From assembly GCF_900090045.1 (NCBI RefSeq), contig NC_041786.1, positions 62,001-126,000 on the forward strand: a stretch of 64,000 nt of DNA. The letters run 5' to 3'. The DNA is from Plasmodium malariae (taxonomy: Eukaryota > Apicomplexa > Aconoidasida > Haemosporida > Plasmodiidae). Position 1 is the stretch's first letter; each line of letters begins with the position of its first letter. Made by a program: the position numbers and the translations under genes. Under the pieces are notes generated by a model. That model worked only from the letters and a program-made list of their open reading frames with translations, was not told where the DNA came from and ran no database searches. Of this stretch, positions 26,869-40,830 are shown piece after piece.

Positions 26869-27576
26869 ATCTATCATAATTTATTTGTTCTGTTATATCT
26901 AATAAATTCAGTTACATCAATGAATACATTCTATCTCTTCAACTACGCTAAAATGTTTGATACATTATATAATAGTTTTATAAATAGATGTGTTACACAA
27001 AATTCAATAATATTTTTACGTAATTTTAAAACATCAAAAATAAACACAGTATATGTGTAAATCATATGACTAAAGGAATAAGTTTTCCATTCTTAAAATT
27101 TGTTAGTGAATTGTATTCAACTACTCCATATCAGTGAAATTCAATTACTGTAAAATAATAACTTAACTGTTCACTGTCACAAGAAGAAGTACCTATTTGT
27201 TCCAAGGTATACGAATTTATCCCCTTAGTTTCAATAATTGAAATAACATTCACTACACTATTTCTTATATATTTTATTTTATAAGGTAATAATATTTAGT
27301 ACTTAAAATTTTTTATATTTATTTACAATTCCTGTAATCTATCACAATAAGAAATTACAGCTGCAAAAGAATTTTATTTACAAATATATAATTCATTTAA
27401 TATCAGTTTTCACCATTCCAACTATTCTTTTTTCTTCATATAAAAACAAATAGTATAGTATTAAATATATAGATGAAAAAGATAACCAAATACTAACACA
27501 AAGTTCTGAAAATGAGCATCCACATTCATGTGATAGCAGATGTTATGAAGTATATCATAAGGCACGAAAATACTAA
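26869..27576 (+). pseudogene. pir pseudogene, 3' part
   Basis: An open stretch of 63 codons (26869-27060) reads MNTFYLFNYAKMFDTLYNSF, then INRCVTQNSIIFLRNFK, in the style of the pir ectodomain. After a broken hinge, IPLVSIIEITFTTLFLIY (about 27218-27271) looks like the pir membrane segment. It runs, with a frame change, into a YK|GTAATA donor at 27286. The 121-bp intron ends ATATCAG at 27406. The last exon starts FSPFQLF, where pir proteins have FTPFGxx, and after one more frame change ends SSENEHPHSCDSRCYEVYHK, like the pir C-terminus (…YxxYH…). Stops and frame changes rule out a product. The exon order, the intron position after the membrane segment and the end motif together support the call. 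Confidence 0.55.
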
Positions 27577-29190
27577 TTCTTAAATATTCAACAGTATTTA
27601 TCATTGTAGATATAAAATAAAGTAGTGAATCACTTAATTACATTTCAAAAAAAAAAAAAAAAAAAGATCGTATGTAATTTCATATGCAATTGAGTCTTTA
27701 ATAAATATATCATATATAGGTTATATATTTCATTATTACTAAATCGTTAATTATTTGTAGGTTTCACCAACTCAACACTTTGAAATATTGTAAAATAGTT
27801 TTACCATAAACATTTACGTTCTAAAAATTTACCACGTTAGTCGTAAACTTCATTTTATTAACAGCTATAATGTGTATATATACACCATCAGTAAATATTC
27901 ATGAATTTGGAGAAACACAACAAAAGATGAAGAACATTCTCGTATTTGTGAAAGAACAGGGTAACTTCAAAATTGACAGAAGAAACTAGTTCTCCTAATA
28001 AAAATAATCAAACATATACCGTTATTGACTATTCTATATTAATATAATTAATAAGTGTTTAATATATTTACTCAATTCTAACCCACTCGTGCAAAAATTA
28101 ACATAGAAATTTTACGTATCACACAATTTTTTAATATTAATAAATCATAAAATTATAACAAAAAAGAAAGAAAAACTTCAATATCAAACAATTGATGCTA
28201 AAATGTATTCAGTTCCTATAATCAAGGGCGAACATAAATTTATATTATCATTTGAGCTCAGCTAAGGTTTCCTGATGTTTCACAAAATAACGTATATTAA
28301 ATATTACTGAATTAGTGACCTAAAATGACAATTAAATAATAATCATTTATATAAATTTTATACTAATACATTTTATTGTATATGCACTTTTTTATATGTG
28401 GCTTATTATATTTATTTTTCTTGTATTCACACATAAGAATATTAATTAAAAACAAACTAAAATCACAATTTATCGTATATTATATATGATAAGGACTTAC
28501 ATTTCCTTCTATATTTTAATATTACTAAAAAATGAAAATTATACATTAAAATTAATATTTACTACCAAGTAAAAGCATTAAATTAGTTTCAATAATTTAA
28601 AAATTTTATTAATAAACATCCTAATGGAGACATATATTGATAAATGTATAATTATAAAAAGATATCTACAAATAATTATATATCCTATTATCAAATATAT
28701 AAGGAGAGAAAATAACTGAATTTTTAATTTACTTTTGATATATTTTATTAATCTTTCAAAAAAATTCTCACTTACATAGTCAATTTATAGTTCTTCCTTA
28801 TAATTTATGACAGAAAGGCTTCAAGATTTGTTTTATATATTACTTTATTAACAGTTTATTTGTGTTCATTCAATGGAGTTAAAGTTCAATGTTAGATAGT
28901 GCAATATTTGTACTATTTGAGAAATTTGTACAGCTATTACGTAATACTCTTTTCTCAGTTATATAATTGTACTTCGTATTGTTTATAATTAAAACATAGT
29001 AAATTCCTTGAAACATTTGTATATTTCTTTTCATTATAAAAATTACAAAATTTTAAATTAGTATATAAACACAAATAGTTATAATTCAAGTTATTGAAAA
29101 TAATATTATATATCATTGAATTTAAATCAAAGGAACCAAAATTATACGATAAGGTTGCTATTAGTTATATTTGTTTATTTCTATGTATTT
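27577..29190. other. Gene-free stretch with possible debris
   Basis: No gene can be supported. Short protein-like text occurs in broken frames near 27890-28030 on the plus strand (for example TSKLTEETSSPNKNNQTYTV) and near 28790-28890 (a hydrophobic FVLYITLLTVYLC). It could be remains of antigen genes. Confidence 0.35.
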
Positions 29191-29193
29191 TAG

Positions 29194-29349
29194 TTGGATA
29201 TCACTTCACCATATCTAAAAAATATTAACTTCAAAATTCGATTTAAAAAAACTTGTATATTATTAAACAAAGTTGCGCCGATTGTTATCAATGTGAGAAG
29301 TAATAGGTCATTATATCATTTAAAATATATAACGAAAGGAGCACATTAA
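29194..29349 (+). pseudogene. Orphan second-exon fragment of the exported family
   Basis: After a GTATTTTAG acceptor at 29193, 51 codons are open and end in TAATAA. The text ...VINVRSNRSLYHLKY aligns with LDVRGNRLLYGETD of the gene at 4759, at the same distance from the acceptor. RSLYH sits where RLLYG is expected. No convincing exon 1 was found upstream, and the rest of the protein is missing after 29349. The local GC of the fragment is higher than in its flanks. It is probably the truncated remnant of another family member. Confidence 0.38.
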
Positions 29350-30249
29350 TAATTATATAAGAATTGTATGTGTAACATTTTAAAATAATTTTATTCTTAT
29401 TCTTTTTTTTTTTTTATTATTATCTGAATTTTAAAAATGTATAAAATATAGATTTATATTATATCAAAATATTTCTAGAATTACAAGTATATTTTCATTA
29501 TAAATATGTCCCTTAAGAAGAAGTAAAGTTAGGGGAAGCATATAAAAATTATAAAGAAATTTTGTTACAAAAAACATAACAAGCATATTCCCATATTTTT
29601 TCATCGATAATTTTCTCTATTGTTCGTTATCTTGGACATTGTAAATTTTCTCTAACTTTAAATAATAATGCTTATGTATCCTTATAAATACATACCTTTT
29701 TTGTTACTTTATATACACCATCAATTACTAAAAGTATTTTAGTTAATTCCATATACATATAGAAGTATATTATTTTTTATATTAATTAATTCAAATTTTA
29801 TTCGATTTTATTCTATAACTAATTGAAGCAAAATATAAGATCTTACATTACTTCAGACTTGTGACACATAGAAAAATTTAAGGAATATATAAAAAACAAA
29901 AATGTTTTTAAGAAATTCTATATACACTACTTTTTACCAACCGTTAAGGATTATAAGATATACAAATATTCATAAATGGAAATAATAATTCAATTCCACT
30001 TTTAAAAATATATGTAAATGATTTTCCAAAATGAATGTGCAGTGTGATTAAGTTCAATTTACGAATAGTTACTAATCATAAAAAAGCTCACAACCAAATT
30101 GCTTTAAATAAAATTACTGCATAAGTATTTATTATATATATATATATAAGCTTATCATTAAAACAAATCATATATATATATTATGTAAAAACCACTGTAC
30201 ATTTAAATGAGAAATAACTATATATATTTATATAAAATAGAGTGTATAA

Positions 30250-31130
30250 TTAAAGTATACATGAAAAAAAATTCAAAAGTGATTCAAACATTATTAAAAA
30301 AAATATAAAAATTTTGATCACTAATGCTTGCACTTACATATTTTATTAAAAACGTTTAGTAATTAAATATACAAGAATAATATATATACTTTGATATTTC
30401 GCCTAAACAGACATATTATTTATTCTTTATACAATTTTATGAAACCCTGTTATTATGATTTTTTTTTTTACAAGCATTTTATATACAGTAAACTAGTTTT
30501 TTCAAATTTATGAATTCAATAAAGACACATACATTATTAAAAGAAATAAAAATCTATCTGACATAAAAACCTGCCCTTATATTTTTATTAATTTTTACGA
30601 AATAAATAAATTTAATGCACAATATATACATTTTCATTTTTCAACATAACAAACTATACCAACACCAATTTAAAATTTTTTGAAACTTTATTTATTTTTT
30701 TTTTTTTAAGATATTTTTGTATACAGCAAACTAGCTCTTTTTAAAATTACGAACTTAATAATGACATAAACATTCTTAAAAGAAATATGTAAAATTTTAA
30801 TCATTAAACCTTGAACTTTAATATTTTATTATAAACGCTTAGGTATTATATATACAAGCATAATATATATACTTCGAAATTTCACCTGAAAATGCAAAAT
30901 ATTACCGATACTAATTTACAAATTTTTAAAACTTTTTTTTTTTTGTGGGTATTCTATATTCGTCTATCTTATTTTAAAATTATGAATTTAATAATAACAT
31001 TATCATTATTAAAAGAAACAGAAAAATATTTGACATAAAATTTGCACTTATATTTCTTTTGGTAATTTTTATGAAATAAATGAATAATTGCAAATATACA
31101 TTTTTTCATATTTAAAGTTAATGTACAAAA
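30250..31130. repeat. Diverged tandem repeat, period about 240 bp
   Basis: Three copies, plus a partial one before them, share the order: T-run, TATACAGTAAACTAG-like block, 'ATTATTAAAAGAAA' block, 'TTGCACTTATATTTT' block. The ATTAAAAGAAA block occurs near 30279, 30525, 30763 and 30995, and the CAGYAAACTAG block near 30484 and 30724. Identity is low, so the array is old. No coding potential is seen. Confidence 0.65.
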
Positions 31131-31790
31131 TATATTATCCATGATTATTTCAATTTTATTAAAACCTATTATTTATTTCCCTCTTAAAAACTATTTTTAT
31201 ATTAATCAGCCTTTTTTAAAATTATCAAAAGTTAAGCATATGTTTAACCTTATCTTTTTTCTTTACGAAGACATTTTCATAGAACACTATTATGACGAAT
31301 ACATAATAATACATAAGCATATTTTCATTAACATTTTTATGTACATGTTTGATATATATCAAAATGATATTTATTTATGAACATAGAATCACATAGAATT
31401 ATATTCACCTTTATAAGAAAATTGTCATTTTTTTTAAAGAACCGTATATAGTATATATATATATATAATAGTGACATAAAACCTATATACCAAATTCCAC
31501 AGAATTAAGATAAATTAAAACATTAAATCTTTTTTTGATTAAGAAGAATTAAAACTTTAAATATTTATTCAAATTATTTATTTAATTAAAAAGAATAATA
31601 AATTAATCTATTTCACTGTTAATTTTAAATGTATAAAAAAAAAAAAAAAAAATATTCAAATAACATTTAATGTAATAAAAAGAAAATATAGAAGTATAAT
31701 AGGTGTACACAAATAAAGTATTAAAAAAAATTTCGGCATTCACAAAAAATGCGCTAAAGAATAAAGTACTCATAATCATATAAAAATCAA
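31131..31790. other. Gene-free AT-rich stretch
   Basis: A 79-codon plus-strand open frame at 31141-31380 is rich in Ile, Phe and Tyr, has no family signal and lies at the end of the tandem array. I do not call it a gene. An A-run lies at 31637-31652. Confidence 0.4.
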
Positions 31791-32220
31791 GTATTTGTCT
31801 TGTAATAGATCCTCCTATCTAAGAGAGATACTAATTTTATAGTAACCCTTAGAATTTAGTATTACTATTTTTTCCATTTTATACCTATATTCCAAGTTTC
31901 AGAGTGAACTATAAAGAAGTGTCCCTCGACAATTCTTAATAACCATTAAAGAGTATCTCCATTTGTTAATTATATTAATCAAGCTTCATCTCCACCATTA
32001 AGTATCTCAGAGCTTATGACACTTTTTATCCTTAGTTCTAACCAAATATACGTACCAAAAATAACTTACTCCACAGTATAAAATAATGTACTTCAGGAAA
32101 TTTTCTTCTTGCATCAATTTTACCTTCATTTATTTCTAGAAATTGATCTTTACATTATAAAATATAATCATTCCCCCAAACGCATCATATATACCCTAAT
32201 AATACTCAGTGGATTTTACC
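31790..32220 (-). pseudogene. Possible decayed coding region, family unknown
   Basis: A patch with higher GC than its flanks. In minus-strand frames it gives DQFLEINEGKIDARRKFPEV near 32140 and, one frame over, MVIKNCRGTLLYSSL near 31930, both interrupted by stops. No family was recognised. Confidence 0.22.
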
Positions 32221-33200
32221 TTTTTCTTTATCCTAATTAATTCAACGATTCACTCTCTAGCTGTAATATATCATAGTAAATATTCAAAAGTAACTATTTT
32301 TACTTATATTAAGTGATCATTACACATATAAAAAAAATGAAAAAAAGATTTTCACGTAACTATTTTCATCTTGATCGTTAAGTTTAAATGATGTATATCT
32401 TACTAATAGAAATAATAAATATCCCGTAAAAAATAATTATCTCACTAAACTTCTTTTTTTTATGAGTAACTTCTAACGTTACGTACACTTCTTTAACTTT
32501 TTAAATTATTTCACATGAAGAAAACTCCTCCAAACTATTTTCCCTATACAAAAAATTTCATAAAGTTTTACTTTGTTCATTCACATTTACTAAAAAATCA
32601 TAGTTATATATGTATTTTCTCTTCCTCTTGCATGTATATAAATATAAAATTATCCACTTTACTGTTTTTTTTTCCGAACGATATCCTCATTTCTAATTGT
32701 ATAGTAAATATCTAATAATATTTGTATTGTACATTTTTATTTTATACAACATTATTGTCTATGATAATTTTCATACACACGGTAACGTACATGTATTCAA
32801 TACAAATTTATACCAAATATGAAACAGAAATATAGCCATATATAATAATGGCTTGTATTTCTACTACACTATTTAAGATATGGTATATTCTTTAGATTTT
32901 CATGTTGAAATCCATTAAATTCCAATTATATTTTACATTTATTATATATTTGTACACAAATCTTTATTAAAATATTATGTTAAGTATCATAATTAATTTC
33001 TCATAGGATAAATATTATTAGAATTATACAAGTACGAGAAATATCTCCTCTTTTCTCATGTGTTCTTCTAGGTAAATTGATATTGTCCATTTTACATATA
33101 AATATAGTCTTGCACAATGTAAAAACAAATTTTATAAAATTATGGAAAATAGCTACTATTATGAAACAAGTTATACCTCTAAATAAACAGATTTATATGC
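32221..33200. other. Gene-free AT-rich stretch
   Basis: Nothing supportable. A 66-codon open frame at 32515-32715 has no distinguishing feature. Confidence 0.4.
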
Positions 33201-33219
33201 ATAAAATTTCTGAATAATT

Positions 33220-34800
33220 GTTATAATAATTAATCCACCATAAATATAGTTATACTTTTTATATGATACCATTTCAACTTTTCTTTTTACAGAAAACCCC
33301 CCCTAAAAAGGAAAAATTTTTAATGACTTATGAACTAATTTTTATTATAAATGATATTCAAATACAGTATATGTTCCTCATATATAACACAACCCTTTTT
33401 GTTTTTTAACACTGTGAGGAACGAGTTAATCATGTATTGGAACTAATTTTTAAAATTTATCATATATATATATCCACATTTATATGCGCTTCTTTGCAGT
33501 CTGCTAATATATCAAGACTACACTATAAAGACGGTTATGTATCATTTTATTATAACACCTAAAACGCATTATTTCACACTTACAAAATTCTTAAATGTAT
33601 TCAATTAAAATAGTTATTTTAATTAATCCTCCACATATATAACTACTTTTTTTATGTTACCATTTTCAGATGCTTTCTTTATTCTCAGTTTAAAAAGTTC
33701 AGTTTGTAAACCCCAAACAACAAATAACAATTATTTCAAAATGTAATACTTTCCATTAGTAGTTTTATATAACAAATATATATCTTTTAGAGTCCTTTGT
33801 AAAAAAATAAACAAAAAAGAATATCCAATTTTTATCGTAGTATCTAAAATAAAAGTATCATATAGATATATTTTAGAGTTCATTGATATAAAATAGATAA
33901 AAAAGAAAGTCTAATTTTTATCAAAGTGCCTCAATAAAAATATTGTATATATTCAATATATATAATACAGACAAATATTACACAGTATGCTAAGAAATTA
34001 TAGACTCCTTTGCATATATAATATGTTATCCACCTATATATATAAGCAGTTAATGGACTCATTATATGAAATTGTCCTAAAACTTGTTTCGTATTAAAAA
34101 AGGATCTTGAAGCAAAATAAGCACAAACGATTTTTACGTTTTCCACAATGGATTAATGCATTTTCCAATAAAATTGTTATTTCAATTAATCTACCGAGAG
34201 TATCAAACACTGTGAGTGATTCCCATTAAAACATTTCATTGTACTTCCGGTAAGGTTAATTTTTAAAAAATTAATATTTAACAAATTAAAAACAAATAAC
34301 AAAGTTATTAGAAATGGTACTCTTTTTGTAACAGTTTTCCCAATATATAAGAACACAAATCCTTTCTTAATAGTATAAATTGGACACATAATATTGCTTA
34401 AATGCACAATATATAATTATGTATGTCATATGTATTATTTATCTGTCCATAATTTTTTGGGCGTCTTTGTAATGGTTAAACTTTTTCAAATATATCAAAT
34501 CTATGCAAAGAAAATTGAACACATAACGCTAAATTTTCAATAATATAATGGTTTTTTAAAGCAAATTAGTAAGATGTATATCTAATTTATCTTACATTTC
34601 TACATTCACATGTGTTTCCATAAAATTATTATTCCAACGATTCTACAAAGAGTATCAAGTAATGTGCATAATAACATTAAAAAATTTCGTTGTACTCCGT
34701 AAAAAAATCAGTTTTTAACTAATTATAATTTAACATATTAAAAACAAATAACAATTAAAAATTATTCTATTTCCAACCTGTTCTATAATACAAAACGTGT
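33220..34800. repeat. Diverged tandem repeats, period about 400-550 bp
   Basis: Copies begin near 33220, 33610, 34165 and 34620. Each starts with a TTATTxxAATTAATCxxCC-like block. The last two copies are the best match: AGTATCAAxxAxTGTG at about 34198 and 34652, TTGTACTxCCGTAA at about 34239 and 34692, and ATTAAAAACAAATAACAA at about 34286 and 34737. Inside the second unit an 84-bp segment (TTTTAGAGTxCxTTG...) is itself tandemly doubled at about 33787-33960. The two minus-strand open frames at 33931-34146 and 34186-34407 lie in this array and are probably not genes. Confidence 0.6.
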
Positions 34801-37800
34801 TATAAATTTTAGATTTGCTCGCGAAAATGCATCTAACATATTTAATTTATAACATATTTTATTAAAATAAACATTTTCCACTCCCAATATATTTTATTAA
34901 GGTGCTGTCATAGTTAAACATTTATTTACACAATACACATCATTTTTACCAGTAAGACACTCTATCATTATTACCATAATTTACACACACTCACACACTA
35001 TATATACATATATTAAAGTTTTTTCAGACAGATATTTAACAAATATATTTAATATATATATATATAAATATATATGTATGCTTTCCTGTACACCTATTCT
35101 ATTAATGTTTTTCATAATTCTTCCACATTTATCTACTGAGATATACATAATTAATAACTATTAATCCTTCATATAACTATGTTATCCCAAGTATTATTAT
35201 ACACATATAACAATATGTTTATACGTTCCTATAATAATTGTAATGGATCCGATTATTTCTTAATAATCTTTAATAACAATACATAATAATATTTGTTTTG
35301 TTATAATTTTAAAATAATTTTATCTATGACAAATTATAATTAAGCATACGTTATTATTTTTAGGAAAATATTAATTATATATATATATACACTCAAAGCA
35401 TAATAATTTATAATAATATAACAATAAATATAAAATCCATTGTTTTCCAAAATATATTTATAACATTATAACATAAAAATTATAAATATATATCAAATAG
35501 CACACGTGAGTCATTTGTCGTATATAGTTTGCGAAAATACTAAAATTAGGACTTAGTTCTCAAATATTTGTATTATTTAGAAAAAAATATATTTGGGAAG
35601 TGAACCATATTTTCAGTTGTAATCTGGGTATAACTGCAAGAATTTACTATTTAAAAAAACTTCCTAAACACGCAAATAAAGTGTCATTTTTTTAAAATTG
35701 TGTTTTTAATAATTTTCATAAGAAAAAATAAAGTATAATTAAATAAATATACATACTGCAAAATATTCTCTCAATATCAATTTCAAATTTATTATATAAA
35801 AATTATATTATTTCAATAAGAAAAATTTTACAAAAATTGAAAAAATTCAATAAAGAAGTTTTGAAAAAATTCGCAAAAATTCGATCAAAAAATCTGCAAA
35901 AAGTTTTTCAAGATTTATAAATTTCTTTTTTCCTAACTTTTGTACTTAAGGAAAAAAAATTAACTAGATTACTCCCAGATTATCTATGGGGCAAAACCCC
36001 CAACGTTATATATTTATTTGTTTTACATGAATTCCCGAGTTTCTTTCCATGCAAACATAATATCTTTTTTTTTATAAAAAACTATTATAACTAGCTATAT
36101 ACCTTTGAATTATTAAAATGGTAAAAAGAATGCACCAAAAATAATAGTCATATAAAAAAAAAAAAAAAAAATGACATCGTATACCCTTTACGTATACATT
36201 TATAATTACACCAAAAAACATAATTGCACATAAAAATAATGAAAAGTACGTACTTAAAAAAATATGTTGCCACCACTGAGGAATTAATGAATTACTTAAA
36301 GCAAAAATTTTGAACAAAATAATAGAAGCCTCAAAAAAAAAAAAGAAATTATGCAACAAAAACAAAGAAAAATGAGAATATAAGCAAAAAACATAAAATA
36401 AGAAATATAGATAAATACTGAATCTTTCAATATGTATTCTTGGATTAAACATAAATTACTATATTTCATTTATATGTTCTATGTCATATCATGCACATTT
36501 TTCATTTACTAAATATCTACATAGAAAAAAAAAAGAAAAAAAAGATAGTTCTAAAAATTTTTTTAAGTATTAAAATTATAAGTTGCTTTTCATTAAAGCT
36601 GTACTTTCTTTGTTCACGGATAACCATATAGTGTACAAAGAAAAATTATTCCTGCATATTCATGATATTATAATTTAAAGTGTTCTGCAAACACCAGAAA
36701 TAAAAACTTTAAATATACATTGTTACTAATAAGTTATAAAAAATAATGGATAGGAGCAATTTTACATATTCTATTATTATTTTATACATTTTTAATACAA
36801 AATAACTTCAAATGTGATAATTATTCCTCCATCACTCGTTTTTTAAGGTTTATGTGGTATATCCTTCCAAATGTAATAAAAAGTAAAAAAAAAATAAATA
36901 AATATTTTATCAATTAAATATTTATAATATAATAAATTCTTATACAACCATAATATAATTTTTATGAAAACAAAATTTATTATTACAATTAAGTATTACC
37001 TCAAAATCACGCCTCTCTCAAAGCATGTTATAAATAATCATTTACATAACAAACTATATATTTCATTATATAATAATATTAAAAAGTTAATAAAATTTAT
37101 AACAACAAATGAAAATTAAACTATAGTAGGGATAACAAATGAACACGCACAAAACATAAAATAATGAAATAATTGTATCAACATCTGCACACAGAAGGAA
37201 ACAGAGAGAAAAGATAATATGGAGATAATCAGGAAGCACACTAAACATGGGAAAATTGTGTAACCTGTTTAATCCTTTACAAATAAAAAAAAAAAAAAAA
37301 ATGCATTACATGAATTTTATCTAAATATCTTAAGTATAATACCAACAACAACAAAATTGCTTTATGTTGATGTTAATATAATACTAAAAATGACAGTTAC
37401 ATTAAAGAATTGTTGGATTACACATTGTAGAAAAATAAAAATCTGAAGAAAACAATTAAATTTGTTATGTTGTATTGAACGGTGTTCATAAGGATAATAA
37501 ATAGAAGTTATCAAAATTAAATTATAAAAATGTAAATTCCTTTATTTTCCTTATCTTTTTAAGAAATAACTTCAATATATTTCTCCATTTGCTGATGTAA
37601 TTATTTGAAAATATGCCATTATTAAATACATATACACACTATTTAAATATGTAACTAAGTATGAATCTAGTACTTATTTAGAAATTAAATCATAAGACCA
37701 TACTTTTTCCCCGAATACATAATATAATAATAATTGTTTATGCTCCATTCGTGGAATTCTATGAACCTTTTTTATTTTGTGCTAAATTAAAACAAATAAC

Positions 37801-40800
37801 TTATAAAAATATAAATTTCATAGTTTAGAATTAGTTACATAATTTAATAACTATTTATAATATATCATATACATATGTCATTTTTCTTATGTTTTTTATT
37901 TATATATTATTTTACAACATTTATATCCTTGTTGAATTATCGTTTCCAAAAAAAGAAAAAAAGAAAATCATTCCATGTAACTTAGATGAATAAGTAACAA
38001 ACAAATCATTAGAACATGTAAATGAACTAATAAATATAATTTAAGAAAGGTACATAAATATACATTTCGACACTTCTCGGGGACAATTACATAAAAATAA
38101 CACGTAATGTATATTACAACAATTTTATTAATAATAAAGCACATAAAAATTGAAATGTAGTTATACCTTTATACGTAAATAAAATGAGAAAGAAGTAGAA
38201 AATAGATAATATAATGAACATATTAAAATATTGCAAATTTTATCATCTAAAAAATATTAAAAATGTAGTTCAAAACCTCCGCAACAGTGTGTCCTCTTTT
38301 ACAATAGAGATTTTTTTAAAAGTAGAAATTTCTTTTAAATCTTCAAAGAACATTATTATCAGTATAAATACAAAAAATAAGAAAATGTAATATAAATTTA
38401 TTATTTTACAGCATAGTATGTACGGATTTATATTCTGCACAGTAACAAAATCCAGAGTTCTATCAATAATATAATACAAATAAATAGATATATTTTTCAA
38501 AAAAAATAAAGTGATACTTGGCTTTTTAGTACACTTTAAAAGTTTAGTAACCTACAATTAAAGATTAAAAAAAATAAGAGTGAAATTATGTAATATGAAA
38601 GAAAATATAAAAAATTACCATACAGTCATTTTAGAAGAAATTACTAGAAAGTTAATCATTGAAATGGTAAATATGCAATAATAACAACAAATAAAGTCCC
38701 CTTTCATAAAGATAACATATAAGAAGATTGTAATGGTGTTAATTAATTATGTAAAATACTTTTATGAACCTGGCAAAAAAAAATAATAATAAAATCAAAC
38801 GAAATAATAATAACATAAAATAACATTTAGAAAACTACAAGTGATCCAAAAATACAAAAATTCGAAAACTAGAAATTTAATATTTCCCTTAGCCTTGATT
38901 ATGATTATGAAGAATTTCAGCAATATGTAAGAACAAATACATTTAATTGAATTCGCTTTTGTTTACATTAAAGATATATATATATATATATATATAAGAA
39001 AAAACTTATAATGAATAAATGAAAAAGTTATAAATAATGTAGCTAAATAAAATACTTCATAATGTAATGATATTGGAATGATAACAAAATATCTAGTAAT
39101 TTGAAAAAAATAATTCATTTGTTAATCAGATAGTGAAAAATAGCAAATAATACCAATATTATAAAAAATAATATACATGAAATAAAGGGAATTATGTATT
39201 ACGAAAAAGAAATATTAGTTCTATAATGAGAAAATTTTAAATGAAATATGTATTTATTAAAAATAAAATACATTGAAAGGGGCTTAATACCAAATTCCTT
39301 GGATTTAGCAAGTGTTACACTATATTATATAATTTAATTAATTTGTAAAATATATTATTAAAAATTATATCTCCAATATATATTATAAGAATATTATACC
39401 CAGAAATTATACAAAGAGTAAAAAAGATAGATCTGTCTATACTGTGGAAAGTTCTAATAATGTATATTTAAAAAAAAAAATAGTGTAATAACTAATTTCG
39501 AAATTCCTTTAGTTATTCATTAATACTCATAAATGGATAACATTATATAGATAAAATTTATTAAAAAGAACTAAATTATTTCTTGGATTATGATATCTAT
39601 ACCATTTTATAACAATGTTAACAATGAACGGGCTAGGGAAATACTCAAAAAACTGAAAATTCTAAAATAAAAAACTAAAAGGAAACATTACTTATTTTAG
39701 TTATTACTTCGTACTATAAATATTTTATAATTCATGTTATTAAAGATTAACTCTTTAATTCAAACTACTAATTAAAAATGGTACAAATAAAATAATAATG
39801 TAATAATATTAATAGATTAATAAATATATGAATATAAAAGTATAACTAGTTTTTGTATCATATATTTAGTAACATATATATTAAATTCTTTATACAAATC
39901 TTATAAAAAATTTTATATATTTGATTTTTGACGGTTCATATTTTACATGTGAATTAATCTTTCCTTTGTATAAATTCATGACTTTTTAATGGATCTAAGA
40001 AAAATTAATTTTTCGTAATATTTTGAAATTATTATATAGCATAATTCCATAATCATCCATTACGTTTATATATTAAATTCTATTTTACTCAACTATAAAA
40101 AGAATTCAAAAAAAGGTATTTTATCACGGAAATTTATGGCTTATGGAACCCATTGAAAATATGTAACTTTCATAAGTTTACAATATCAAATAAGAAAATA
40201 TGTATTTTGTTCTAAATATTTTCTTGCTAATAATTTGTTTATTTGAATTCTTTTTATATATATACTCAAGTTTACAATTATTTGTTAATATAATTTTTAA
40301 TTTATTGCTTTTATTTTCTATATGTTTCACAAGAAATAATGTATGGATAGTTACTTATCTATGAACATATATATTTTTATTAATATAAATTTTTTTTTTT
40401 AAGTAAATATAAGAACCTCTTAGATAAATTATTAATCATTATGTGTTATAATAATACACTCATATCAGAAGAAATAATTTCACTAAATATTTTAAATATT
40501 TCTATATCCTGTATATTCCTTACCAATAATTGTTTTAACTTTTTAGAAGACATTCATGTATTATATAAACAACATATATACGAGAAATTTTACGTACAAA
40601 ATTAAATAATAACATACATAATAGTTTTATAAAAGTACTAAAAGCGATACAGTTATTAATATTTAACAATAACATATATGTATATACGTAAAACGATATA
40701 AAATTTGTCATTAAAAATTATCAAGGCATTGTTTCATTAATAACATTAAAATTTCAATACGTTATTTCTAGTATAATTTATATGAATTAAATAATTTATT

Positions 40801-40830
40801 GATTTTTTTTTTTTTTATATAGCGGTTTAT
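34801..40830. other. Gene-free AT-rich stretch, about 6 kb
   Basis: No intact gene. A minus-strand open frame of 126 codons (36072-36452) is mostly Phe, Ile, Leu and Tyr, produced by A-rich sequence on the plus strand. Another (38270-38500) has a polar end (FFEDLKEISTFKKISIVKED) but no family signal. A G/C hairpin lies at 35987-36002, and an (AT)n run near 38969-38997. Confidence 0.45.

Noticed and set aside
33931..34407. Two minus-strand frames of 71 and 73 codons
   Set aside because: They lie inside the diverged repeat array and show no family features.
36072..36452. 126-codon minus-strand Phe-rich frame
   Set aside because: A-rich plus strand gives Phe/Leu text without stops; no domain, splice site or balanced composition.
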